A stretch of DNA of 64,000 nt from Lachnospiraceae bacterium. GTDB taxonomy: Bacteria; Bacillota; Clostridia; Lachnospirales; Lachnospiraceae. This document shows, in pieces, positions 9,060-18,598 of this stretch. Below the pieces are notes generated by a model, which worked only from the letters and a program-made list of their open reading frames with translations, had not been told where the DNA came from and did no database searches. Both the position numbers and the translations under genes were made by a program. Numbering within the stretch: the stretch's first letter is position 1; each line of letters opens with the position of its first letter. The stretch lies in NCBI GenBank assembly GCA_015057085.1, contig SVFB01000010.1, positions 1 through 64,000 of the forward strand. Reading direction: 5' to 3'.

Positions 9060-10748
9060 CTACTGTGCGCTGAAGCAGCAAGCACCAGGTAAGAATGTGA
9101 GCTTGTCGCCCTGGCATACATATACACAATCACTTGGAACAATGTTGTAATTGTTTCCACCATAAATTCCCATTGTATATGCGTTTTCAGTTGCTCTATT
9201 CCACCATGCAAGCATATTCTCTGCAGTATGACCATCTTCTGTATTGCAAAGATTCAAAAGATCATTCCATTCATCATCTACAATATGAGTCGATGTTTCG
9301 CTTCCTGAAGAAGTATTATTGTATGAGAAGTCGTGTGCCCACGCCTGCACATTGTAATCTCCGGCCATAAGTCCGAAATACATATCCCATGCGCCCGGAT
9401 CTGCAAGTGTGGTGTTTGCCGTTGCTCCATCAACCTGAAGAAGCTCTGCATTGATACCGAATGCTGCAAGCTGTGCTGCAATAATCGTTGCTGTATCAGC
9501 AAACTCAGGATTTACCATAATGGTAAGTGTCGTTCCATCATAGCTTGATGCATCAAGATGGCTCTGTACCGCTTCAGCATCTACTGAAGTTCTTGTATTA
9601 TAGTTGTCCAAAGATGCCCAATCTACCAAATCATAATCACTATAATAATCTACTGCGTATCCATATAATCTTGAATATGCACCGCCAAGTGCAGTGATAA
9701 TTCCATCCTGATCAATTGCGTTATATACTGCCAATCTCAAATTCTTATCTGACATCGGTGACTCTTCGCTACAGTTCGAGTCCAAATAGTAGATAAACTT
9801 CTGGGCATAAGCCTGAACCTTTACAAGATCTGCGTATTTTCCGCCATCAACGAATTCTGTTAATGATTCATATGCCATATCCTGTACCATTTCAACAGAA
9901 CCTGTAGCAACCGCATTTTCTCTCTGTGCATTTTCTGAAATAAACTGATAGGTAAGAGTTCTGACATTTGCCTGCTGCTCCTGATGGCGCAAGCTTTCAT
10001 CAGTCTGCCAATAATCATCATTCTTTTCCAATACAAGTGATGATCCTGAGCTGTAACTTACGAATTTATAAGGACCTGTTCCAACCATGTCATTTGCCAG
10101 TTTTGAAGAGGAGTTGTTGAATGAATCCTCATCTACAATAAAGCAACGTGCGAAGAAGTTATCAAACCATCCAAGATTGGTCTGCTCCTTCTTAAATTCA
10201 AATTGAACCGTATAATCATCTACTGCAGATGCTTCTACGAAATCATCCCAGCCTGATGTATTCTGCGTAGTAAACTGATAATTAAATGAAAATGCTACAT
10301 CATCTGCTGTAACTGCATTTCCATTATGGTCTTTGATATAGTCATAGATATAAACTGTATAGATTCCTGTACCTTCTTCATGATCGCATCCAGGGAGATA
10401 ATCCCCTTTGCTCTCATCTGCCAGAATTCCGTATCTCTCACCTTCTGCCGTAACTTCATAAAGCATTTCATATACTTCATAATTACCCGGAATATCGTTG
10501 TTTGTTCCCCAAGGTTCCAATGTTGTAGCAGCCTTCCATGCTACTGTAATACTTTCTCTCTCAACTGAATTGTCGATATTTGCCTCATCTCTCAAATCAG
10601 CTGAATTTGCGACATCTGCCACGGACTGCATCGCACTGCTTTGCTCATTTCCTCCGGCAGAAGTGCTATTTGTAGATCCGTTGCCACAGGCAACCAATCC
10701 TCCTGCCATTGCGGCAGTCAACAATAAAGAAATAACTTTCTTCTTCAT
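9060..10748 (-). CDS. Oligopeptide ABC transporter substrate-binding lipoprotein (family 5)
   Basis: Lipobox LVACG, SBP_bac_5-like architecture; upstream of the oppBCDF-like genes. Confidence 0.9.
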   Translation of the reverse strand: MKKKVISLLLTAAMAGGLVACGNGSTNSTSAGGNEQSSAMQSVADVANSADLRDEANIDNSVERESITVAWKAATTLEPWGTNNDIPGNYEVYEMLYEVTAEGERYGILADESKGDYLPGCDHEEGTGIYTVYIYDYIKDHNGNAVTADDVAFSFNYQFTTQNTSGWDDFVEASAVDDYTVQFEFKKEQTNLGWFDNFFARCFIVDEDSFNNSSSKLANDMVGTGPYKFVSYSSGSSLVLEKNDDYWQTDESLRHQEQQANVRTLTYQFISENAQRENAVATGSVEMVQDMAYESLTEFVDGGKYADLVKVQAYAQKFIYYLDSNCSEESPMSDKNLRLAVYNAIDQDGIITALGGAYSRLYGYAVDYYSDYDLVDWASLDNYNTRTSVDAEAVQSHLDASSYDGTTLTIMVNPEFADTATIIAAQLAAFGINAELLQVDGATANTTLADPGAWDMYFGLMAGDYNVQAWAHDFSYNNTSSGSETSTHIVDDEWNDLLNLCNTEDGHTAENMLAWWNRATENAYTMGIYGGNNYNIVPSDCVYVCQGDKLTFLPGACCFSAQ

Positions 10749-10837
10749 AAAAACCTCCTAGATCATTTTTACCCCAGCACATTGTGCTTGTTACGATTCT
10801 TATGTTATTTACTTTGCCTTCCTTTCTCAAATCAAAA

Positions 10838-10878
10838 AGAAAGGGGCTTTATTTGCTTTTTGAATAAAGTCCCCTTTC
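10838..10878 (-). terminator. Terminator-like hairpin in the presumed leader of the opp operon (possible attenuator)
   Basis: GAAAGGGG..TTTATT/AATAAA..CCCCTTTC inverted repeat followed on the minus strand by CTTTTTG. Confidence 0.45.
10848..10868. promoter_or_regulatory. Dyad TTTATTTG-CTTTT-TGAATAAA (candidate operator 1)
   Basis: Near-identical to the dyad at 10923-10943; in the divergent intergenic region. Confidence 0.45.
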
Positions 10879-10922
10879 AAGTATTTGCTGATAAAACTGC
10901 GTTGTCGCTTCCTTCTTTTGTC

Positions 10923-10943
10923 TTTATTCACTTTTTGAATAAA
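10923..10943. promoter_or_regulatory. Dyad TTTATTCA-CTTTT-TGAATAAA (candidate operator 2)
   Basis: 8-bp inverted arms around 5 bp, fits a T-N11-A LysR-type box. Confidence 0.5.
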
Positions 10944-11009
10944 TCTATATTCCTTTTTTAAAAATCTCTATGCTACAATATTTATATCATTTTTGTCGAG
11001 GGAAAATTT

Positions 11010-11963
11010 ATGCCGGATACGATTCAATTTCAAAGTGAATATATTAAATTATGTGAAATTGGAAATTTATATGATGCAGCAGATGCATTATATATTTCTG
11101 AGTCAAATCTTTTAAAGCATATGAAATCATTGGAAGAAGAAGTGAACCATAAGCTGTTTTTAAAATGTGCCACCCGCGTAGAGCTGACGGAATACGGAAG
11201 CTTATACTTAAGCTTTGCCTATCGTTTCAAAGAATTGGACAATGAGCTCTTCGCAAAAACAGCTGAATTCGATGCAAAGGCTACTTCAACTGTGCGTCTT
11301 GCGCTAACGCGCACTATGAATGCCGATCATATTGTGAATATGCTTTCGGACCATTTTGCAGAACGCCATCCTGAATTCTCTTTGTTTTCTAAGGAGCTTT
11401 CACGTACCTCTACCCTAGAACAAATCTTTTCGCAGGGATATGATTTGGTTTTGTCCGCCGGTTCTAGCCCTAATAATTCAGATTACTGCACATACCAATG
11501 GTCGACTGATTATTTGGTTGCAATTCTCCCAAAGAATCATCGTCTTGCGAACAAAAAAAGCCTCGTTTTAAGCGAGCTTGCAAACGAAAACTTTATCCTC
11601 TTTCCGGAAGGTTCTTTTTTGAACAGCTATGCTTTAAGCATTTGTCGAAAAGCAGGTTTTGAGCCCTCCGTCGATTTCACGATTCATGGGACCAAAAATC
11701 TCGCAGAGCTTGTGGAAGCCGGAATCGGGGTAAGCTTGACCACATCCAGCGATATCGCATCGATTAAACAACATAAAGTTGCCATTGTAAAATTAGAACC
11801 GGAGACAAAGGTTTATTTAAACTTATATCATCGAAAAAATGTACCTCTGACACTTCCGGCTAAAACTTTTTTGGATTTTGCGCTAGATATACGCGATCAT
11901 CATAGATCTGATATTCCTTTTGAAGGACCGGAGGGTAAAGTTGAACACATCTATTTTAAATGA
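11010..11963 (+). CDS. LysR family transcriptional regulator
   Basis: N-terminal HTH (AADALYISESNLLKHMKSLEEEVNHKLF), LysR substrate-binding domain. Confidence 0.85.
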   Translation: MPDTIQFQSEYIKLCEIGNLYDAADALYISESNLLKHMKSLEEEVNHKLFLKCATRVELTEYGSLYLSFAYRFKELDNELFAKTAEFDAKATSTVRLALTRTMNADHIVNMLSDHFAERHPEFSLFSKELSRTSTLEQIFSQGYDLVLSAGSSPNNSDYCTYQWSTDYLVAILPKNHRLANKKSLVLSELANENFILFPEGSFLNSYALSICRKAGFEPSVDFTIHGTKNLAELVEAGIGVSLTTSSDIASIKQHKVAIVKLEPETKVYLNLYHRKNVPLTLPAKTFLDFALDIRDHHRSDIPFEGPEGKVEHIYFK

Positions 11964-12819
11964 ATTTTTAGTATTAGAAGAAACCTGTAGCTTTTCTAAG
12001 GCCGCAAAACAGTTACGCATGAGCCAGGCTACTTTGTCTCGTCATATTCTTCAATTTGAGGAAGAATTGGGAATTAAGCTTTTTGAGCGAACCACACAAA
12101 AAGTTAAGCTAACTGCCTATGGAGAAGCTTTGATTAAGTATGCGCAAAGCATGCTTAAAGAGGAGACTGCTTTCAAACGAGAAATAGAAAAGATAAGCTT
12201 TCAGTCTGCCAGCCATCTGATTATCGGATGCGTTGATTTCCCTTTTTACTACGGAATCACAGCACGATTGGCGGAATTTAAAAGAGCATATCCAAATGCC
12301 AGACTGGATGTACGGATTGAATCTTCCGATGATTTGGTAAAACTTTTAAAATCAAACCAGATAGATGTTGCTTTTATCAGAAATATCAATCATGTCGCAT
12401 CTACCTTTGATTCTTTTTTGTATGCAGAAGATTATATGTGCATTGCCATCCCGGAAAATCATCCACTGGCTGACAGAGTGTCTGCTAATTTAAGCGAATT
12501 TAAAGATGACATTTTCTATCCACGTTATGAGAAGGATTCCTTAATGAATAATCTGTTTAATCAAATGGTTCAAGATGCCGGTTTTACGCCAAAAATGTCA
12601 TCTAATTGCGCCGGAAGAGAGGATTCCGTGATTAACGACATTAATGCCGTCACCACCTGCACCGGCGGACTGGCAGACACTTTTAAAGGAAATGTCCATG
12701 TTCGCGTGCTTGAGCTTAAGCCAAAATATCATGCGGACATCTATTTGGCTGCATCTCTGGAAAAAGAGCATTCAAACATGGTTACTTCCTTTATGGACTT
12801 TATCCGGTCTTGCCGTTAA
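11941..12819 (+). CDS. LysR family transcriptional regulator (TTG start likely)
   Basis: FSKAAKQLRMSQATLSRHILQFEEELGIKLFER HTH; RBS-like GGAGGG before TTG at 11941; ORF track extends to 11920. Confidence 0.87.
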   Translation: MNTSILNEFLVLEETCSFSKAAKQLRMSQATLSRHILQFEEELGIKLFERTTQKVKLTAYGEALIKYAQSMLKEETAFKREIEKISFQSASHLIIGCVDFPFYYGITARLAEFKRAYPNARLDVRIESSDDLVKLLKSNQIDVAFIRNINHVASTFDSFLYAEDYMCIAIPENHPLADRVSANLSEFKDDIFYPRYEKDSLMNNLFNQMVQDAGFTPKMSSNCAGREDSVINDINAVTTCTGGLADTFKGNVHVRVLELKPKYHADIYLAASLEKEHSNMVTSFMDFIRSCR

Positions 12820-12845
12820 TACGCCCTTTTGTCCTAAATATTTTC

Positions 12846-13202
12846 CTAAGATTCTTCCGATATTTCCTTGGCTAATTCTAGAATTTCGAATGCATACATT
12901 GCTTTTCCCTTCTTTAAAAGCTTTTTATACAGCGGGTAGTTAACTGCACAAATTGCAATTCCTACAATACCAAGAATGATTCCAAATACCATAGCTAACA
13001 TTCCGGAACCAAGAACGCCCATCGCAAAACACATTCCGGTACCAAAAATCAATGTCCCAATGATACCTACAGTCATTGCAGTTACAAACGCAGGAAGTTT
13101 TGCCTTTTCATCAAGTTTCTTCAGCTGGCGCACCTTGCTTGTTTCCTTTGGTAAATAATCCTTTGCTACACTTTCTGCGTATACCTTGTCTAAATCTTTC
13201 AT
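12846..13202 (-). CDS. Small membrane protein, two TM segments
   Basis: Two glycine-rich hydrophobic segments; intact ORF. Confidence 0.7.
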   Translation of the reverse strand: MKDLDKVYAESVAKDYLPKETSKVRQLKKLDEKAKLPAFVTAMTVGIIGTLIFGTGMCFAMGVLGSGMLAMVFGIILGIVGIAICAVNYPLYKKLLKKGKAMYAFEILELAKEISEES

Positions 13203-13247
13203 CTTATTATCCTTTCGTTTATTGAATTTATTGTTTATTGTTTTTGA

Positions 13248-14261
13248 TTATGCTATTTTTCCTGTTTCTTTTAACCATCTGATTTCATCACGAATTGTTT
13301 CTCTGTATGATCGAGTTGTATATCCTAACTCTTTTTTTGCTTTACTTGAGTCAAACCGATTATTTCTTGCTAAATTGTATACTGAAAACGTTGTCATAAG
13401 TGGCTTTTCCCCTGTTTTCTTTGCCTTTTTTTCAAGCATCTTTGCAATCAGATTTGCTGCAGATATTGGTAAAAATAGTTTCATTGGCTTACATCCACTT
13501 TCCTCAGATATAAGCTTTGTAAAATCTTTAAAGCTTACCGGTTCATTGCCTAGAATATAGCACTCTCCTCGATTTCCCTTATCTGCAGCGCTAATTACTC
13601 CATCTGCCAAATCTCTTACATCGCAAAGGTTAAAACTTCCATCAATACCGGCAGGCATTTCTCCATTTATGATATCTACTAATGTTTTGGTTGTCTCTCC
13701 CATTGCAAAATCTTTTGGACCTAAAATTCCTGAAGGATGAACAACACATGCGTTTAGTCCGCTTTCGGCTGCCTTTAATACCACATTTGTTGCAATCGCT
13801 TTTGACAATGAATAGCATCCCTTAATTCTTTCCGGATCAAGCGGTATCGTTCCTTCACATTCTCTGATTGTTCCGTTTTCTTCTTCCGGAATCGCTCCTG
13901 TGGAAGAACAATATACCAGCTTCGATACATTATGGGTTTTACACATTTCTACAATATTTTCTGTTCCTCCGACATTAACATCCATTACCTTCTGGTTATA
14001 ATTTGGATTTACGGTAACAATACTGGCAATGTGAAGCACCACTGCTTTTGTATCTTTTTCGATTGCAAAGAATCTTTCTAAGTCTTCCTTGTTGCAAAGG
14101 TCACCATATACAATCTCAACTTCTTTAGGAAGATACTTTGCTGATTTGTCATTCGCCAGCACGAATGCTCTTACTCTTTCTCCCCGGCAGATAAGCTGTC
14201 GGCATACTTCGCTTCCTAAAAATCCGGCAGCACCTGTTACTAAATAAATCTTTTTACTCAT
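13248..14261 (-). CDS. NAD-dependent epimerase/dehydratase (dihydroflavonol-reductase-like)
   Basis: VTGAAGFLGSEVCRQL Rossmann motif, YSLSKAIA. Confidence 0.85.
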   Translation of the reverse strand: MSKKIYLVTGAAGFLGSEVCRQLICRGERVRAFVLANDKSAKYLPKEVEIVYGDLCNKEDLERFFAIEKDTKAVVLHIASIVTVNPNYNQKVMDVNVGGTENIVEMCKTHNVSKLVYCSSTGAIPEEENGTIRECEGTIPLDPERIKGCYSLSKAIATNVVLKAAESGLNACVVHPSGILGPKDFAMGETTKTLVDIINGEMPAGIDGSFNLCDVRDLADGVISAADKGNRGECYILGNEPVSFKDFTKLISEESGCKPMKLFLPISAANLIAKMLEKKAKKTGEKPLMTTFSVYNLARNNRFDSSKAKKELGYTTRSYRETIRDEIRWLKETGKIA

Positions 14262-14288
14262 ATATCTTTACCTCCATCTATTTCGAGT

Positions 14289-14433
14289 CAAGACTCGCTC
14301 GCGAGTCTTGCGCGCCGGATTCGGGTCTGCTTCAGCAGACAAATTCCTGTCCGAATCCGTGCGCATCCTCGCGGAGCGTTTAACTCAGTCGGAGCTTGTC
14401 CCCCGACTGAGTTAAAGCTTAATCTTTAAGCTT
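14289..14433 (+). repeat. Dispersed structured repeat, copy R1 (full: hairpin 1, nested hairpin 2, core, hairpin 3)
   Basis: CAAGACTCGC TC GCGAGTCTTG; CGGATTCGG[GTCTGC TTCA GCAGAC]CCGAATCCG; GCGCATCCTCGCGGAGCG; TTTAACTCAGTCGG...CCGACTGAGTTAAA. Confidence 0.85.
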
Positions 14434-14548
14434 GATGTCATTATAGAAAAAAGAGCATATAAACAGAACAACACTTTCCACGAAATGTGTCGATTTCAAG
14501 CCCTAAGGTCCCGTCACGATTCATGAAAAGTGTTGTTTTTGGTTTTCT

Positions 14549-15133
14549 TTATTTTTGTGGCATGTATATGCATTTCTGAATAATCCTAATGATATCTGTT
14601 TTTGACTGGGCGCAATCCTGTGCCAACCACTCATTTATCACACCTATAATTCCTTTTAAATAAAAAATCATGATGAAAGGCTGTTCTTCTTCTGATACTC
14701 CAAACCTTTTAAGAATCGGTCTAAAAATGTCTCTAAACCATTTATCATATGTCTTTTCAGCCCCCATCATTTCATTCTTTTCATACATAATAATAAATAG
14801 CTTACGGTTTTCTTCCACAAACTCCAAATATGGCATCAAATACTCCGGAGTCACAAGAAACAACTCCTCATCTGTTTTCTCCCCAATATGGATTTCCTTA
14901 GAACTATCTACAGAAAAATGTTGAAAAAAATCTTTATAGACTGCTTCAATTGCCTCTCTCAAAAGATCACTCGTATTATCATAATGCAAATAAAATGTGG
15001 ATCTGTTTACTTCTGCTGTCTCACAAATTTCTTTCACAGTAATTAATTCAAAATCCTTTTTCTCAATCAATGAAATTAGTGCGTTTTGCATCTTTTCCGC
15101 AGACTTGAAATACTTACTTTCGTTTTTATTCAT
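14549..15133 (-). CDS. TetR/AcrR family transcriptional regulator
   Basis: FELITVKEICETAEVNRSTFYLHYDNTSDLL HTH. Confidence 0.9.
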   Translation of the reverse strand: MNKNESKYFKSAEKMQNALISLIEKKDFELITVKEICETAEVNRSTFYLHYDNTSDLLREAIEAVYKDFFQHFSVDSSKEIHIGEKTDEELFLVTPEYLMPYLEFVEENRKLFIIMYEKNEMMGAEKTYDKWFRDIFRPILKRFGVSEEEQPFIMIFYLKGIIGVINEWLAQDCAQSKTDIIRIIQKCIYMPQK

Positions 15134-15152
15134 ACGTCTTCGTCTCCAGTAT

Positions 15153-15458
15153 TCAGTCAATCTCATAGTCCAGACATACACGACTAGCTGTGAAAGGACG
15201 AACCTTTCCGTTTGCGACCGCCAAATGTTCAGGATGTTCTGCGTATCCTTTCAATGCTTCTTCGCTCTCAAAAGTGGAATCAAGCATTACATCACAGTTG
15301 GAACTTGGAAGTCCGTTAATGTTTACTTTGATATCAATCATTCCCGGAATCTTGCCTGATAGTCCTTCTAATCCTTCCTTGATTTCAGCTTTAATCTTTT
15401 CGATTTGTGCGCCTGAATACTCATCCTTTAATGTCCATAATATTACATGTTTTACCAT
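15153..15458 (-). CDS. Dabb (stress-responsive alpha/beta barrel) domain protein
   Basis: MVKHVILWTLK..., DVMLDSTFESEEALKGYAEHPEHL. Confidence 0.85.
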   Translation of the reverse strand: MVKHVILWTLKDEYSGAQIEKIKAEIKEGLEGLSGKIPGMIDIKVNINGLPSSNCDVMLDSTFESEEALKGYAEHPEHLAVANGKVRPFTASRVCLDYEID

Positions 15459-15567
15459 ATTACATTCCTGCTTTCAAAAAAATATTTTCTTAAATCATAC
15501 CACTTCAACCAAACCCTTGCTATGCAAAATTTGTATTCAGACAGACGTTCTTGACTTAAAACCACAA

Positions 15568-15612
15568 AAAGGCATTCCAAGGAAAGTATATAATTTCCCC
15601 AGAACGCCTTTT
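15568..15612 (-). terminator. Terminator of the sugar ABC operon
   Basis: AAAGGC.TTC...GAA.GCCTTT inverted repeat with internal GGAAA/TTTCC. Confidence 0.6.
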
Positions 15613-15615
15613 TTT

Positions 15616-16455
15616 CTAGCCCTTAACACCTCCTGCAACCAGACCATTTTGAATAAATTTCTGTAATGCCATAAATACGATCATGATTGGAAGTGATGAT
15701 ACTACTGCTGCTGCCGAGAACAGTGTCCAGTGTGCTGCAAACTGATTTGTAATAAATGACTGTAATCCCAATGCCAAAGTCATTTTTCCTGGTGTTTGTA
15801 AAAAAACTGATGTTATTACATATTCACTGTATGTTGCAATGAAAGAGAATAAAAATATTACTACAAGTTGCGGCATTGCCAGTGGCAATATAATTGAGTA
15901 GAACACTTTAAACTGTCCCGCTCCATCTACCTTAGCTGCCTCATCCAACTCTATTGGAATCCCATCTATATATGACTTTAAGAGCCATATATTAAATGCG
16001 CTTCCTCCTGCAAGAACAAATATAAGTGCCAACGAACTGTCAACAAGGCCAAAATTATAAATTAAAATATAATATCCGGATACTGCCATGCTATTAGGAA
16101 ATACCTGCAATATTAATAGGCTCATGAGTCCATATTTTCTACCGGTAAATCTCATACGTGAAAATGCGTATGCTGACAATGATGTTATCACTAACTGGAT
16201 GAGTGCGACGGTTATGCACAATTTTAATGAATTCCATACCCAAGTCACAAAATCCGATTCTGTAAATAAATCTTTATAATGCTTAATGCTAAATTTTTCC
16301 GGAAACAAGGATGAAAGAAAAAAGCTATCACCCGCAGAAAAAGATGACATTACAATCCACACTACCGGGAAAAGAACTGCAATCATTACAATCCAAATAA
16401 TCACTCTGCTTATCCATAGAGTCTTTTTCTCTGAGGCAGACAATTTCTTATTCAT
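15616..16455 (-). CDS. Carbohydrate ABC transporter permease (MalG/GanQ-like)
   Basis: DEAAKVDGAGQFKVFYSIILPLAMPQ EAA loop. Confidence 0.92.
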   Translation of the reverse strand: MNKKLSASEKKTLWISRVIIWIVMIAVLFPVVWIVMSSFSAGDSFFLSSLFPEKFSIKHYKDLFTESDFVTWVWNSLKLCITVALIQLVITSLSAYAFSRMRFTGRKYGLMSLLILQVFPNSMAVSGYYILIYNFGLVDSSLALIFVLAGGSAFNIWLLKSYIDGIPIELDEAAKVDGAGQFKVFYSIILPLAMPQLVVIFLFSFIATYSEYVITSVFLQTPGKMTLALGLQSFITNQFAAHWTLFSAAAVVSSLPIMIVFMALQKFIQNGLVAGGVKG

Positions 16456-16456
16456 T

Positions 16457-17368
16457 TTAATCGACCTCCTTGAATTGACCTGAACAATGCATGTTTATCA
16501 ATGTAAACGTTCCAACAATTATAAATATCAATACACTAAATGTCGCAGATAGTTCATATCTGTTTGACCATGTCGTCATTTTATAAGTAGTACTTGCCAA
16601 AATATCAGTGTATCCTGCATATTGGTTATCTACTCTCGCCGGTCCTCCTTGCGTAATCATATAAATATTACCAAAATTATTAAAGTTGGCTGCAAAAGAA
16701 GAAATGACTAACGGCACCGACAACTTTGTTACCATTGGAAATGTAATACTTTTAAAGCACTGCCATTTTGATGCTCCATCTATCTTGGCAGCTTCATAAT
16801 AATCATTCGATATTGCCTGTAGTCCGCCAAGACACACATTCATCATATAAGGAAATCCCAACCATATATTTACTATTATGATTGCAAATCTTGCCCAGAA
16901 GACGCTTGTCATCCATGGAATATTGGAACTTATACCTAGCATGTGTAGTAGATTATTGATTCCACCATACTGCTCGTTCAACAGTCCCTGCCATGCCAGA
17001 ATCGCAATTGTCGCAGGCAGTGCCCATGGGATTATCAAAATTGCTCTATAAAATTTAGATTCTTTCATATTTGGATTATTCAATAAGATAGCCAAGAATA
17101 ATCCCATTAAATATGATCCAACTGTACTGATGATTGCAAAACATACTGTCCATCCCAATACTGGGAAAAACACTTCCCTTATGCTACCGGAAAGAACTGT
17201 TACATAATTCTGAAATCCTACAAAGGAAAAATCTGATAAATGATACATGTTGTAATTCGTAAAAGATATCACAACTGTATATATTATTGGAATCAATGTA
17301 ACTACAAAGATTGAAATTAGTGCCGGAGCAAGATACGGATATGCTCTTAAATTATTTTTCTTCTTCAT
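16457..17368 (-). CDS. Sugar ABC transporter permease (MalF/GanP-like)
   Basis: YYEAAKIDGASKWQCFKSITFPMV EAA loop. Confidence 0.92.
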   Translation of the reverse strand: MKKKNNLRAYPYLAPALISIFVVTLIPIIYTVVISFTNYNMYHLSDFSFVGFQNYVTVLSGSIREVFFPVLGWTVCFAIISTVGSYLMGLFLAILLNNPNMKESKFYRAILIIPWALPATIAILAWQGLLNEQYGGINNLLHMLGISSNIPWMTSVFWARFAIIIVNIWLGFPYMMNVCLGGLQAISNDYYEAAKIDGASKWQCFKSITFPMVTKLSVPLVISSFAANFNNFGNIYMITQGGPARVDNQYAGYTDILASTTYKMTTWSNRYELSATFSVLIFIIVGTFTLINMHCSGQFKEVD

Positions 17369-17372
17369 ATCA

Positions 17373-18572
17373 TTATTTTCCCGAATCCATCAATTCGACT
17401 GCTTCCTGCAATTGTAAAACAATATTTTCCCCTGTCTGCTCAGGTGTGAGTTCGCCAGCCCACATTGACCTGATATTATTTACAAAAATACTCCACAATT
17501 GACCCATTTCAGATACAGTAGGCATAGGCTCACCAACATTTATTTGTTCAATGAATGCCTTTGAGTATTCATTATCTATGATTTCATCCAAATTTTGGTC
17601 ACTTAACCTTGCAGGTATTCTATCTCCAGACTCATACAGATCTGAGGCTCCATTTTCTATGATATATGTGATAAGTTCCCATGCTTTTTCTTGATTATCA
17701 CTCTCATTACTTACAAAGCTAACCTGCGTTCCGACAGGAGTGACAAATTCCTCTCCATTGAATGTTGGCATCTTTGCTATTGCAAATGGTGTTCCTGCAG
17801 ATTCAAAACCGTCAATGTCCCACGGCCCGCCAATATAGAATGCAGTCTGCCCATTTTGAAAATTACTTCTTGCTATATCTGCAGTTACATCCGCAGATAC
17901 TAGACCATAATCATTACATAAAGAATTAATGAAATCATATGCTTCTACTGAACCCGCATTTCCAAGGCCAATGTCAGAAACATCATAAGAGCCATCTGAA
18001 TAATTAAATATGTATCCACCGCATGCTCTTACAAATCCGAGATCATAATAGATACTGGTTGCATCAAACTGAACTCCACCTAAATCAGATGCAACCTCAA
18101 TCAATTCCTCCCATGTATCCGGAACTTCACTTACTTTTTCAGTATTATAAAAAAGTGCTATTGTTTCCACTGATAAAGGAGCCGCATATCTTGTTCCATC
18201 CACATAGCAGGCCTGCACCGCTGATTCAGAAAAATCATCATCATTGTATAGTTCATCTGGTACTTTCGCCGCTATATTTGCATTTACATAGTCTGCAAGC
18301 TGGTCGTTTGGTATTCCTATAACTGCATCGGGTCCATCTGCGCTCTTCACCGCCTGTGCAAATTTTTGAACAGAAGGAGATTGATGTATTACTTCTACTT
18401 CCATTCCGTTTTCGTCTCCCCATGCGTCTGCCAACTTCTGTATGGTCTCTGCTTCAACCTCCATATTCGTCCATACAACAATTTTATTTGAACTTTCCTT
18501 GGCACCACATCCATTTAATGATGCACATGCCATAATTCCTGCTATAGCAATTGCAATTCTCTTCCTATACAT
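17373..18572 (-). CDS. Extracellular sugar-binding lipoprotein (MalE/GanS-like)
   Basis: Lipobox LNGCG; MalE-like sequence (VVWTNMEVEAETIQKLADAW). Confidence 0.88.
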   Translation of the reverse strand: MYRKRIAIAIAGIMACASLNGCGAKESSNKIVVWTNMEVEAETIQKLADAWGDENGMEVEVIHQSPSVQKFAQAVKSADGPDAVIGIPNDQLADYVNANIAAKVPDELYNDDDFSESAVQACYVDGTRYAAPLSVETIALFYNTEKVSEVPDTWEELIEVASDLGGVQFDATSIYYDLGFVRACGGYIFNYSDGSYDVSDIGLGNAGSVEAYDFINSLCNDYGLVSADVTADIARSNFQNGQTAFYIGGPWDIDGFESAGTPFAIAKMPTFNGEEFVTPVGTQVSFVSNESDNQEKAWELITYIIENGASDLYESGDRIPARLSDQNLDEIIDNEYSKAFIEQINVGEPMPTVSEMGQLWSIFVNNIRSMWAGELTPEQTGENIVLQLQEAVELMDSGK

Positions 18573-18598
18573 TATTTATAGTTCCTCCATTTCCTTTC

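Noticed and set aside
14379-14415. Hairpin 3 of the repeat as a plain rho-independent terminator
   Set aside because: Recurs with a shared core and without a consistent U-run, including in gene-free regions, so a simple terminator role does not explain it.
14441-14522. 27-aa minus-strand small peptide (MNRDGTLGLEIDTFRGKCC...)
   Set aside because: No RBS visible and it lies inside a hairpin structure; insufficient evidence for a gene.
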